Part shown: in pieces, positions 7,307-14,446 of the stretch
Position numbering within the stretch: position 1 is the first letter of the stretch
How the letters are laid out: each line of letters begins with the position of its first letter
Made by a program: the position numbers and the translations under genes
The notes under the pieces: generated by a model
Database searches by the model: none
Told to the model about the DNA's origin: nothing
Seen by the model: the letters and a program-made list of their open reading frames with translations, nothing else
Source of the DNA: an uncultured Pseudoflavonifractor sp.
Lineage (GTDB): Bacteria; Bacillota; Clostridia; Oscillospirales; Oscillospiraceae
Direction of reading: 5' to 3'
DNA length: 18,480 bases
NCBI GenBank assembly: GCA_904419835.1
Contig: CAJFTA010000049.1
Span: forward strand, 1 to 18,480

Positions 7307-7346
7307 CAAAACCGGAGGCTGTCCGCACGGACAGCCTCCGGTTTTG
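7307..7346. terminator. Terminator hairpin for RNase J (possibly bidirectional)
   Basis: An 18-bp perfect stem (7307-7324 with 7329-7346) has a GCAC loop, A4 on the left and T4 on the right. It begins 3 nt past the RNase J stop on the minus strand. A smaller 8-bp hairpin lies at 7278-7285 and 7290-7297. The 7205-7306 stretch between the two terminators holds no supported gene. Confidence 0.75.
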
Positions 7347-7348
7347 TG

Positions 7349-9007
7349 TTACACATCCATGATGACAGGCAGGATCATGGGATTGCGCTTGGTCTTTTTG
7401 TAGAGGAAGGCGGACAGATCGTTCTTGATCTGGGCCTTGATGGCGGACCAGTCCTTGAGGCGCTGGTCCTGGCACTCCTCAATGGCGTCGGTGGCCACTC
7501 GCTTGAGCTCCTCCATCAGGCCCTCGGACTCCTTGACGTACACAAAGCCCCGGGTGATGATGTCCGGACCGGAGAGAAGGGCGCCGTCCTCGGCGGACAT
7601 GGTGGCCACCACCACAATCATGCCGTCCTCGGCCAGGTGCTTCCGGTCCCGCAGGACCACAGCGCCCACGTCGCCCACGCCGTAGCCGTCCACAAACACC
7701 CGGCCGGCGGGCACGGTGCCGTTGATGCGGGCCGTGGCGCGGGTGAACTCCATCACCTTGCCGATGTCGCTGATGAGGATGTGATTGGGGTCCATGCCCA
7801 TCTCGCGGGCCAGCTTGGCGTGGGTCTTGAGCATCCGCTGCTCACCGTGGACGGGGACAAAGAACCTGGGCTTGACCAGGGCGTGGATGATTTTCAGCTC
7901 GTCCTGGCAGGCGTGGCCGGAGACATGGAGGGGGGCGGCCCGCTCGTTGACCACCTCGGCGCCCTTGCGGTAGAGCTCGTTGATGACGCTGCCGATGGCG
8001 TTCTCATTGCCCGGGATGGCGGAGGCCGAGATAATCACCCGGTCGCCGGCCTGGATGTCCACCTGGCGGTGGGTGGAGAAGGCCATGCGGGTCAGGGCGG
8101 ACATGGTCTCGCCCTGGCTGCCGGTGGTGATGATGCACACCTTGTTCTTGGGCAGGCTCTTGAGATGGTTCACGTCCACCAGCACCCCGGCGGGGATGTT
8201 CATATACCCCAGCTCGGTGGAGACCTTGATGGCGTTCTCCATGCTGCGGCCGGTGACGGCCACCTTCCGGCCGTACTTGGCGGCCACCGAGATGATCTGC
8301 TGCATCCGGTCCACGTTGGAGGCGAAGGTGGTGACGATAATCCGCTCCTCGCAGCCCCGGAACAGGGCGTCAAAGGAGGCGCCCACGCTCCGCTCGCTCT
8401 TGGTGAAGCCGGGGCGCTCCACGTTGGTGGAGTCGGCCAGCAGGGCCAGCACGCCCTCCTTGCCCAGCTGGCCCAGGCGGGCCAGGTCAATCATGCCGCC
8501 GGACACAGGGGTGGGGTCGATCTTGAAGTCGCCGGTGTGGACGCACACGCCCACCGGGCACTTGATGGCAAAGCCGCAGGCGTCGGCGATGGAGTGGTTC
8601 ACATGGATGAACTCCACGGAGAACTTGCCCGCTTTCACGGTCTCGCCCGCCTCGCAGGTGATGAGCTTGGTCTTGTCCAGCAGCCGGTGCTCCTCCAGCT
8701 TCAGCTTTACCAGCCCGGCGGTCATCCGGGTGGCGTAGATGGGGGCCTGCACGTCCCGCAGCAGGTAGGGAATGGAGCCGATGTGGTCCTCGTGACCGTG
8801 GGTCAGGAAGATGCCCCGGATCTTGTCCCTGTTCTTGATGAGATAGGTGAAGTCGGGGATGACCACGTCGATGCCGTACATGTCGTCATCGGGGAAGCCC
8901 ATGCCCACGTCAACGACGATGATATCCCCGCCGTACTCGTAGACGGTGACGTTCTTGCCGATCTCGTTGAGGCCGCCAAGAGAGATGATTTTCAGTTTTT
9001 CTGCCAT
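7349..9007 (-). CDS. rnj: Ribonuclease J
   Basis: The 552-aa protein is a metallo-beta-lactamase/beta-CASP ribonuclease with endonuclease and 5'-3' exonuclease activity in RNA turnover and maturation. The metal motif is H70, H72, D74 and H75 in THGHEDHIG; H138 in HVNHS and D160 in HTGDF complete it with the same spacing as in B. subtilis RNase J1. Downstream are the beta-CASP motifs, including HVSGHA and PVHGEQRM, then a C-terminal domain. Length matches the family (about 555). The ATG is read from 9007. The nearest purine-rich site, AAGGAG, is 15 nt upstream on the minus strand, which is long. The leader is about 240 nt. It converges with the DUF896 unit across two terminators. Confidence 0.97.
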   Translation of the reverse strand: MAEKLKIISLGGLNEIGKNVTVYEYGGDIIVVDVGMGFPDDDMYGIDVVIPDFTYLIKNRDKIRGIFLTHGHEDHIGSIPYLLRDVQAPIYATRMTAGLVKLKLEEHRLLDKTKLITCEAGETVKAGKFSVEFIHVNHSIADACGFAIKCPVGVCVHTGDFKIDPTPVSGGMIDLARLGQLGKEGVLALLADSTNVERPGFTKSERSVGASFDALFRGCEERIIVTTFASNVDRMQQIISVAAKYGRKVAVTGRSMENAIKVSTELGYMNIPAGVLVDVNHLKSLPKNKVCIITTGSQGETMSALTRMAFSTHRQVDIQAGDRVIISASAIPGNENAIGSVINELYRKGAEVVNERAAPLHVSGHACQDELKIIHALVKPRFFVPVHGEQRMLKTHAKLAREMGMDPNHILISDIGKVMEFTRATARINGTVPAGRVFVDGYGVGDVGAVVLRDRKHLAEDGMIVVVATMSAEDGALLSGPDIITRGFVYVKESEGLMEELKRVATDAIEECQDQRLKDWSAIKAQIKNDLSAFLYKKTKRNPMILPVIMDV

Positions 9008-9251
9008 AATAGGTTTCTTGCACTCCTTAATCTGTGTTATTTTTCATGGTAAAACGGGATGTAACAGACACATGAGCGCACCAAAAGAAGGCGATTCCGC
9101 CCACTCTTTCCGGCCCTGCCTCGCCGGAAAAAGGAGCGGCCATTCGCCGCCGGTGCAGTATTTTCGTGTCTATGCCTTATCTCAGGCGCCCATGGCGCAC
9201 ATAAAGCCCAATCGCATGCGCTCAACCCCGGAGGGGAGCATCCTGTGCTTT
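9008..9251 (-). other. Long untranslated leader of RNase J
   Basis: Between the probable minus-strand promoter and the ATG lie about 240 bases without a credible gene. A hairpin can form from 9104-9114 and 9123-9133 (11 bp with one wobble, eight-base loop). I do not recognise a known riboswitch. A leader this long before an RNase gene could serve autoregulation, but nothing in the sequence proves it. Confidence 0.45.
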
Positions 9252-9260
9252 AGTATACCA
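9252..9260 (-). promoter_or_regulatory. Extended -10 promoter of RNase J
   Basis: Read on the minus strand, TGG is directly followed by TATACT. No good -35 lies upstream (another TATACT occupies that place), as is allowed for extended -10 promoters. Confidence 0.5.
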
Positions 9261-9472
9261 CACAGATGGGAAAAAGTATACACAAACTTTTCGCCCCCCT
9301 TCGCCGCAAGGTACGCTGTACGCCACATTATATATAATGTGTGTCCGTCATAGGCGGGCACATACGGCTCTGGCACAGAGGGCGCGGCCCAAAAGGGGCT
9401 TCCCTTTTAGGCCAAAATCAAGTATGCTGTGTTCAGCAGTCCGGGCCGGGCCCGGGGAGAGGAGCAGAGAGC
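9261..9472. other. Intergenic region between divergent rnj and DUF1653 genes
   Basis: No gene is supported here. The region holds an 18-bp palindrome with a TATAAT (9324-9341), a hairpin at 9386-9413 (GGCC and AAAAGGG arms, GCTT loop, one mismatch) and a TATGCT near 9424-9429 that could be a second -10 for the DUF1653 gene. Confidence 0.4.
9324..9341. promoter_or_regulatory. Perfect 18-bp palindrome containing TATAAT on both strands
   Basis: CACATTATATATAATGTG is its own reverse complement. TATAAT at 9333-9338 reads on the plus strand, and its mirror reads on the minus strand. It may be a bidirectional -10 element, an operator bound by a dimer over a promoter, or both. No good -35 is visible on the plus strand. 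Confidence 0.45.
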
Positions 9473-9691
9473 ATGGAGGAGATAAGGCCGGGGCGTTACC
9501 GGCATTTCAAGGGCGGGGAGTACCAGGTGTATTTCACCGCCCGCCATTCGGAGACAGAGGAGCTGATGGTGGTCTACCAGCCTCTGTACGGCGAAGGTGG
9601 CATGTGGGTGCGCCCGGCGGACATGTGGAGCGAGCATGTGGAGCGGGACGGGTACTCCGGCCCCAGATTTGTGTATATTGGAGGGGAATGA
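9473..9691 (+). CDS. DUF1653 protein
   Basis: The 72-aa protein matches the DUF1653 pattern: RPGRYRHFKGGEYQV at the start, a middle ELMVVYQPLYG and GGMWVRPADMW near residue 43. It is a small cytosolic beta-rich protein of unknown function. Start is ATG 9473 with AGAGGAG 8 nt upstream. Its TGA overlaps the ATG of the next gene (ATGA), so the pair is coupled. Confidence 0.9.
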   Translation: MEEIRPGRYRHFKGGEYQVYFTARHSETEELMVVYQPLYGEGGMWVRPADMWSEHVERDGYSGPRFVYIGGE

Positions 9692-10026
9692 GAGTGAACA
9701 TTCAGATTTTCGGCAAGTCCAAGTGCTTTGACACCAGGAAGGCGGAGCGCTACTTCAAGGAGCGGCGGGTAAAATTTCAGGCGGTGGACCTGGTGAAGTT
9801 CGGCATGAGCCGGGGAGAGCTCCAGAGCGTGAAAAATGCGGTGGGGCTGGAGAATCTGGTGGACTGGGACAACCCGGACGCGGCCCTTCTCCGCTACCTG
9901 GCGGGGGAGGGGGACAAGCTGGAGAAGCTCTTTGAGAACCCCCGCCTGATCCGCACCCCGGTGGTGCGAAACGGCCGCCAGGCCACGGTGGGCTACTGCC
10001 CCGACGTGTGGAAGGCGTGGACGTGA
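9688..10026 (+). CDS. ArsC/Spx-like thioredoxin-fold protein
   Basis: The product is up to 112 aa. NIQIFGKSKCFDTRKAERYF (4-23) is the first beta-alpha unit of the ArsC/YffB/Spx family with a single N-terminal cysteine, C13, and RTPVV holds the cis-proline of the fold. It lacks the CxxC of Spx, and arsenate reduction cannot be concluded. Start could be ATG 9688 (overlapping the previous stop) or GTG 9694; GGAGG at 9680-9684 is better spaced for 9694, which would remove two residues. No arsenic resistance gene is nearby. The partner gene encodes DUF1653. Confidence 0.85.
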   Translation: MRVNIQIFGKSKCFDTRKAERYFKERRVKFQAVDLVKFGMSRGELQSVKNAVGLENLVDWDNPDAALLRYLAGEGDKLEKLFENPRLIRTPVVRNGRQATVGYCPDVWKAWT

Positions 10027-10101
10027 GTCAGAGACACAGCGGCACTTTTTTTGCCCCGTGAGCAGGGAATCTTTAAGAAATGTGACAGACATGTAAACAA
10101 A

Positions 10102-10127
10102 CAATGAACCTTTTTCCGCGTTCATTG
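10102..10127. promoter_or_regulatory. Operator-like inverted repeat at the marR promoter
   Basis: CAATGAAC (10102-10109) and GTTCATTG (10120-10127) form perfect 8-bp arms around a 10-base spacer. The right arm overlaps the -35 hexamer. The placement fits repression by a dimeric regulator, most simply the MarR protein encoded downstream. Confidence 0.55.
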
Positions 10128-10153
10128 ACAAAGGGTCGGGCCGGGGGTATGCT
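10125..10153 (+). promoter_or_regulatory. Consensus promoter of the marR-family gene
   Basis: TTGACA (10125-10130), exactly 17 bp, then TATGCT (10148-10153). This is the best sigma-A-type promoter in the window. The 10027-10101 stretch before it is AT-rich with no gene. Confidence 0.8.
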
Positions 10154-10216
10154 TTTTTCGTACGCGAAGTGAAGCATCCGGCGGAGCAGCCTGCCGGAAG
10201 AAAGGAACGGACGCGG

Positions 10217-10651
10217 ATGATGGAATCCAACGATATTTTAATGAGCTATCTGCGGGTAACGCAGCATATGTCCCAGCATTTCCGCAGCCATTTCGGCCGC
10301 CTGAACCTGACCTTTCCCCAGGCGCTGGTGCTGACCGTACTGGGAGAGAGCGGGCCCATGCCCATCAGCGCCCTGGCCGAGCGGACCGGCAGCGCCAACT
10401 CCACGGTCTCAGGCATTGTGGACCGGCTGGAGAAGCTGGAGCTGGCCCGCCGGGAGCGGTCGGAGACCGACCGCCGGGTGATCTATGTCACCGCCACAGA
10501 GAAGTACCAGGAGCTGCGGCAGAAGGCCAAGACCGATGTGTCGGGTTATTTTGCCTCGGTGCTCAACGCCATGGAGCCCCAGGACAGAGAGATGGTCCTC
10601 GCCGCGCTGGAGAAGCTGGATCAGGCCCTGACCAAGTGCGCAGAGAGCTGA
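10217..10651 (+). CDS. MarR-family transcriptional regulator
   Basis: The 144-aa protein has the MarR layout: N-terminal dimerisation helices, a winged helix at about 33-95 (PISALAERTGSANSTVSGIV as helix-turn-helix, DRRVIYVT as wing) and C-terminal dimerisation helices. MarR proteins are usually autorepressors released by small ligands; no ligand can be named. Start is ATG 10217 after AAAGGA; an in-frame GTG at 10169 is only 16 nt past the -10 box and has no ribosome-binding site. A DUF4015 gene follows in the same direction 106 nt later, possibly with its own promoter, and is the nearest candidate target. Confidence 0.93.
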   Translation: MMESNDILMSYLRVTQHMSQHFRSHFGRLNLTFPQALVLTVLGESGPMPISALAERTGSANSTVSGIVDRLEKLELARRERSETDRRVIYVTATEKYQELRQKAKTDVSGYFASVLNAMEPQDREMVLAALEKLDQALTKCAES

Positions 10652-10683
10652 GGCCAAAAGGGCGTGCTTTTTTTCCCGGTATG

Positions 10684-10692
10684 TGATATGAT
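10684..10692 (+). promoter_or_regulatory. Extended -10 promoter of the DUF4015 gene
   Basis: TGA followed directly by TATGAT forms an extended -10. The -35 region is T-rich without a clear hexamer. It lies 66 bases before the ATG at 10758. A weak A/T hairpin with a T-run at 10655-10675 may partly terminate marR. Confidence 0.45.
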
Positions 10693-10757
10693 GCCCGCAC
10701 AGCGGGGTATTATGGAACCGGAAGAACAGAACTGACCGGGAAAGGACGGGCATTTCC

Positions 10758-11897
10758 ATGAGAAGAAGAAACCACTACGGATATGGGGCCTACCGGGGAA
10801 GGTCCAAGTTCCGTACGTTTTTGAAATTTGTCATCGCCGTGCTGGCTGTGGTGCTGGCGCTGCTGGTTGGGGCCTTTTTCTTCCTCCAGCGGTATATGGT
10901 GGTCTCCTCCACAGGGGGGATCTACTTTGATCTGCCCTTCCTGGACCGGGAGGAGGAGCCGGCCCCGTCCGGCGGCGGCGCGGAGGAGACCCCGCCCCTT
11001 GTGGTGGTCACCCCCTCGCCGGAGCCCACACCCGAGCCCACGCCGGAGCCTGACCCGGTATACACCCGGGCGGTGTCCCTGCCCGACAGCCTGATCTCAG
11101 GCGGCGGGGTGCAGAGCCTGTACGCCGCGGGCGGCGAGGCTCTGGCGGCCTATACCGGCGGCAGCGACGCCGTCCCCATCCTGACCATGAAGGGAATCGA
11201 CGGCCTCCTGAGGTATACCTCCGGCCAGACCGTCGCCCAGGCCGTGGGGGCATCCTCCGGCGACGCCGCCCGCAACGGGGACCTGACAGCTCTTTGCTCC
11301 GCCATGGACACGGCGGCCTATGTGTCCTGCTTCCGGGACAACACCGCCCCTTACGAAAACAACCGGCTGGCTCTGCGCACCAGCATCGGCAACTGGCGGG
11401 GGCCCGGGGAGATCCGGTGGATGACGCCGGAGAACTCCGACGTGCGGGACTATCTGGCGGGGGTGTGCGGCGATCTGGCAGAGCTGGGCTTTGGCGAGAT
11501 CATTCTGGACTACGCCGCCTTCCCCACCGAGGGCGATCTGTCCCTTATCCTTACCGGTGACCGGTACAACCCAGAGACCTTCAGCCAGACGGTGGAGGCC
11601 TTTTACCAGCAGGTGCGCCAGGCCATCGGTACCGGGGAGGGCGCGCCGCTGCTGTCCATCGTCACCGACAAGACAACCCTGGAGCAGGGCAGCAGCGCCC
11701 TCAGCGGCCAGACCCTGTCCGGCCTGTGCGCCGCGGCCGACCGGCTCTATGTAAAGCTGGACGGCGGCGACCCGGCGGATTACTACCCGGCCCTCCGGGA
11801 GGCGGGCATGGAGAACCCGGAGGAGGACCTGGTGGTCATTCTGGATCAGGCCCCCAGCGGCGATCTGCCGTACAGCTGGGCTGTGCTGCCCAAATAA
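10758..11897 (+). CDS. Membrane-anchored DUF4015 putative glycoside hydrolase
   Basis: The 379-aa protein has a basic cytoplasmic tail (1-22), one membrane segment (about 23-43), a Pro/Glu/Thr linker (about 85-100, PTPEPTPEP) and an extracytoplasmic domain from about 140. CFRDNTAPYENNRLALRT (191-208), WMTPENSDVRDYLAGVCGDL (221-240) and GFGEIILDYAAFP (244-256) match the TIM-barrel core of DUF4015 proteins. D251 is at the end of a predicted barrel strand. Substrate and activity are unknown; a wall polysaccharide is a reasonable guess. Start is ATG 10758 with AAAGGA some 13 nt upstream. The gene ends before a terminator and forms its own unit or a two-gene unit with marR. Confidence 0.75.
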   Translation: MRRRNHYGYGAYRGRSKFRTFLKFVIAVLAVVLALLVGAFFFLQRYMVVSSTGGIYFDLPFLDREEEPAPSGGGAEETPPLVVVTPSPEPTPEPTPEPDPVYTRAVSLPDSLISGGGVQSLYAAGGEALAAYTGGSDAVPILTMKGIDGLLRYTSGQTVAQAVGASSGDAARNGDLTALCSAMDTAAYVSCFRDNTAPYENNRLALRTSIGNWRGPGEIRWMTPENSDVRDYLAGVCGDLAELGFGEIILDYAAFPTEGDLSLILTGDRYNPETFSQTVEAFYQQVRQAIGTGEGAPLLSIVTDKTTLEQGSSALSGQTLSGLCAAADRLYVKLDGGDPADYYPALREAGMENPEEDLVVILDQAPSGDLPYSWAVLPK

Positions 11898-11913
11898 AAA
11901 GGAATTATTTCAC

Positions 11914-11951
11914 AAAGGTGTGGAACACTAAGGTATTCCGCACCTTTTTTT
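11914..11951 (+). terminator. Intrinsic terminator after the DUF4015 gene
   Basis: AAAGGTGTGGAA (11914-11925) pairs with TTCCGCACCTTT (11936-11947) with one G-T wobble and a ten-base loop, followed by T7 and more T-rich sequence to 11957. Confidence 0.85.
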
Positions 11952-12073
11952 ATTTTTCTCTGAATGTGACGGAAAGGGGAAAGAAAAAACATTTGAAGTC
12001 ATAAAAAATAATTTGATTGTGACATCTTTTCAAAAATGCCACCTTGCAAAGGGGAAGCTTCGGGCAAAAATGC

Positions 12074-12102
12074 TTGCAATCTCTTGAAAAATCGTCTATG
12101 CT
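12074..12102 (+). promoter_or_regulatory. V-type ATPase promoter P1
   Basis: TTGCAA (12074-12079), exactly 17 bp, then TATGCT (12097-12102). It overlaps P2, shifted by 10 bp. The AT-rich 11958-12073 stretch before it has no gene. Confidence 0.5.
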
Positions 12103-12112
12103 TTTATATAAG
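12084..12112 (+). promoter_or_regulatory. V-type ATPase promoter P2
   Basis: TTGAAA (12084-12089), exactly 17 bp, then TATAAG (12107-12112). Transcription would begin near 12119, giving a leader of about 40 nt, too short for a known ion riboswitch. Confidence 0.65.
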
Positions 12113-12158
12113 TGGGAGAATTTAATTTAAAAGCCCCACACTGGAAGGCGGTGAAATC

Positions 12159-12473
12159 ATGTCCCTGGAAGCGATGAAAAAGATCACGGAGGCAGAGCAG
12201 GACACCCAGTCCCGCCGTGCGGGCGCGGCCGCTGAGGCCAAAAAGCTGGTGTCCGACGCGGAGAAGGCGGGGCGTGCCCTGGTGGAGCAGGCCCGCACCC
12301 AGGCGGAGGCCCAGGCCAAGGAGGCCATGGTCCAGGCCGAGGCCCGCGCGGCCTGCCGCACCGAGGAAATTCTGGCGGAAAAGCGCGGCGACTGCGACGC
12401 GCTCCGGTCCGCCGCCCGTGAGCGCCTGCCTGCGGCGGTGGAACTGATAGTCGGAAGGGTTGTGAGCATCTAA
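12159..12473 (+). CDS. ntpF: V-type ATPase peripheral stalk subunit (G/H type)
   Basis: The 104-aa protein is a nearly continuous charged, Ala-rich helix (about 5-85, AEAKKLVSDAEKAGRALVEQ and similar), as expected for the G/H stalk subunit that pairs with subunit E. The ending PAAVELIVGRVVSI is typical. It is the first gene of the operon, matching NtpF in the E. hirae order ntpFIKECGABD. Start is ATG 12159 after GGAAGGCGG. The TAA overlaps the ATG of the subunit I gene by one base. Identity rests on composition, length and position more than on conserved residues. Confidence 0.85.
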   Translation: MSLEAMKKITEAEQDTQSRRAGAAAEAKKLVSDAEKAGRALVEQARTQAEAQAKEAMVQAEARAACRTEEILAEKRGDCDALRSAARERLPAAVELIVGRVVSI

Positions 12474-14443
12474 TGGCCATCGTCAAGATGAAACGGCTGC
12501 GGGTCATCGCCCTGGCCGCCCAGCGGGACGAGCTGCTCCAGCGGCTGCTGCACGCCGGGTGCGTAGAGGTCACCGAGCCCCAGGCGGAGCTCAGCGACCC
12601 GGAGTGGACGGCCCTGCTCAAGCGGGACACCTCCGCCCTGAGCGATGTAAAGGCCAGGCAGAACGCCGTCAACAGCGCGCTGGAGGCCCTGCAGAAGTAC
12701 GCGCCCGAGAAGCGGGGCCTGTTCATCCACCGCCGCAGCATCAGGGAGAAGGAGTTCATGAGCGACGCGGCCATGAACGCCGCCCTTCACAGCGCCGGGG
12801 AGATCAACGCCCGGGTGCAGCGGATCTCCCAGCTGTACACCCAGGAGAACCGGCTCACCGGCCAGCGCGCCAGCCTGACGCCCTGGTCCGGCCTGGACCT
12901 GCCGCTGAACACCGGCGGCACCGAGCACGCCCGGGTCTCCTTCCACACCTGCCCGGCGGCGGTGGACCTGGCGGAGGTCCGCCAGGCTCTGGCTCAGGCG
13001 GCCCCCTCGGCGGAGCTGTTCCCTGTCAGCGCCGACCGGGAACTGCAGTATCTGCTTCTCATGTGTCACCGGGTTGAGAGCGAGACGGTCACCGAGACGG
13101 TCCGCCCCTGGTCCTTCTCCACCGTCACCTTTAAGGACATGTCCGGCCCGGCGGCGGAGAATATTGCCCGCATTGACCGAGAGCTGGAGGATATCCGGGC
13201 CCGCCGGGACAAAACGGCGGAGGAGATCGCCGCCATGGCCCCGTGCCGCCGGGATCTCCAGGTGTGCGCCGACCGGCTGACCACCGAGCTGAGCAAGGAG
13301 AGCGCCAAGGAAAAGCTGCTTACCAACGGCACCGTGGTGTTCCTGGAGGGGTGGGTGACCGAGCCGGGCATCCCGAAGGCCGAGGCGGAGATGCTGAAAT
13401 TCGCCTGCGCCTGGGAGACCGCCGAGCCCCTGGAAGAGGAGGAGCCGCCCATTCTCCTCCACAATCCCAAGTGGATGACCCCCATCAATATGGTCACCGA
13501 GATGTACGCCCTGCCCGCCTACCGGGGCATTGACCCAAACCCCCTGATTTTCTGGTTCTTCCTGTTCTTTTTCGGCTTCATGTTTGCAGACGTGGCCTAT
13601 GGCATTATCATCTGGGCGGTCAGCTTCATTATCTGGAAGAGCTATAAACCCAAGGGTACCATGGGCTATATGTTCCGTCTGGGCCAGTATATGGGCATCT
13701 CCACATTCATCTGCGGCGTGTTTACCGGCGGCTTCTTCGGCGACGTAATCCCCAAGGTGGCCGAGCAGATGTTCGGTATCCCCCTGGAGGGGCTGCCCCA
13801 GTGGCTCCAGGCCTTCAGCAACGGCATCATTGTCAACCCCATCAACGACCCCATGACCACCCTGATTCTGGCGGTCGTCATCGGCGTGGTGCAGCTGGTG
13901 TTCGGCCAGTGTATCCACATCTATATGGGCTTCCGGGACGGGACGGCCGTGGACAGTCTGCTGGACGTGGTGCCCTGGTGGCTCTTCTTCGCCTCCATCG
14001 GCCTGGTGGTCGCGGGACAGCCCTGGTGGTGGATTCTGGTGGGCTGCGTTATCCTCATCGCCACCCAGGGCCACACCAAGCGGGGCTTCTTCGGCAAGCT
14101 GCTGGGCGGCGTGGCCAGCCTGTACGATGTGACCAGCTGGCTGTCCGATATTCTGTCCTACTCCCGGCTGATGGCCCTCATGCTGGCCACCTCGGTTATC
14201 GCCAGCGTCATGAACACCCTGGGCACCCTGGGGGGGCTGAGCGTGGGCGGCATTATTCTCTTTGTGGCAGTGTTTATCATCGGCCATGTGTTCAATGTGG
14301 GCGTCAATATCATCGGCACCTATGTCCACGCGGCCCGTCTCCAGTACCTGGAGTTCTTCGGCAAGTTCTACGAGGAGGGCGGCCAGGCCTTCCAGCCCAT
14401 GACCTACAATACCAAATATGTGGATATCATTGAGGAGGAATAA
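12473..14443 (+). CDS. ntpI: V-type ATPase subunit I (a subunit)
   Basis: The 656-aa protein has an N-terminal cytoplasmic half (about 1-340) with coiled-coil segments and a membrane half (about 355-640) starting at PNPLIFWFFLFFFGFMFADV. It forms the ion half-channels and stator against the K ring. The essential arginine is R565 in LSYSRLMALM. The length is usual for bacterial NtpI. Start overlaps the previous stop (TAATG). The ntpK gene starts 3 nt after the stop, and its ribosome-binding site GAGGAGG lies in the last codons here. A long open frame on the opposite strand over the same interval is a shadow. Confidence 0.97.
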   Translation: MAIVKMKRLRVIALAAQRDELLQRLLHAGCVEVTEPQAELSDPEWTALLKRDTSALSDVKARQNAVNSALEALQKYAPEKRGLFIHRRSIREKEFMSDAAMNAALHSAGEINARVQRISQLYTQENRLTGQRASLTPWSGLDLPLNTGGTEHARVSFHTCPAAVDLAEVRQALAQAAPSAELFPVSADRELQYLLLMCHRVESETVTETVRPWSFSTVTFKDMSGPAAENIARIDRELEDIRARRDKTAEEIAAMAPCRRDLQVCADRLTTELSKESAKEKLLTNGTVVFLEGWVTEPGIPKAEAEMLKFACAWETAEPLEEEEPPILLHNPKWMTPINMVTEMYALPAYRGIDPNPLIFWFFLFFFGFMFADVAYGIIIWAVSFIIWKSYKPKGTMGYMFRLGQYMGISTFICGVFTGGFFGDVIPKVAEQMFGIPLEGLPQWLQAFSNGIIVNPINDPMTTLILAVVIGVVQLVFGQCIHIYMGFRDGTAVDSLLDVVPWWLFFASIGLVVAGQPWWWILVGCVILIATQGHTKRGFFGKLLGGVASLYDVTSWLSDILSYSRLMALMLATSVIASVMNTLGTLGGLSVGGIILFVAVFIIGHVFNVGVNIIGTYVHAARLQYLEFFGKFYEEGGQAFQPMTYNTKYVDIIEEE

Positions 14444-14446
14444 GTT

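Noticed and set aside
7171..7362. Small plus-strand frame after the DUF896 gene
   Set aside because: It starts inside a terminator hairpin and runs through a second one, with no family match or ribosome-binding site.
7346..9052. 568-codon plus-strand frame opposite RNase J
   Set aside because: The minus strand has complete RNase J motifs; the plus-strand product is a low-complexity shadow.
9037..9376. Small minus-strand frames in the rnj leader and upstream
   Set aside because: Composition is arbitrary, no ribosome-binding sites, and the region is better explained as promoter and leader.
9688..10026. Calling the ArsC-like protein an arsenate reductase
   Set aside because: Only one N-terminal cysteine and the fold are visible, there is no ars operon nearby, and many relatives have other roles.
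12113..12158. Na+ riboswitch before the ATPase operon
   Set aside because: The leader from the best promoter is about 40 nt, too short for the known aptamer.
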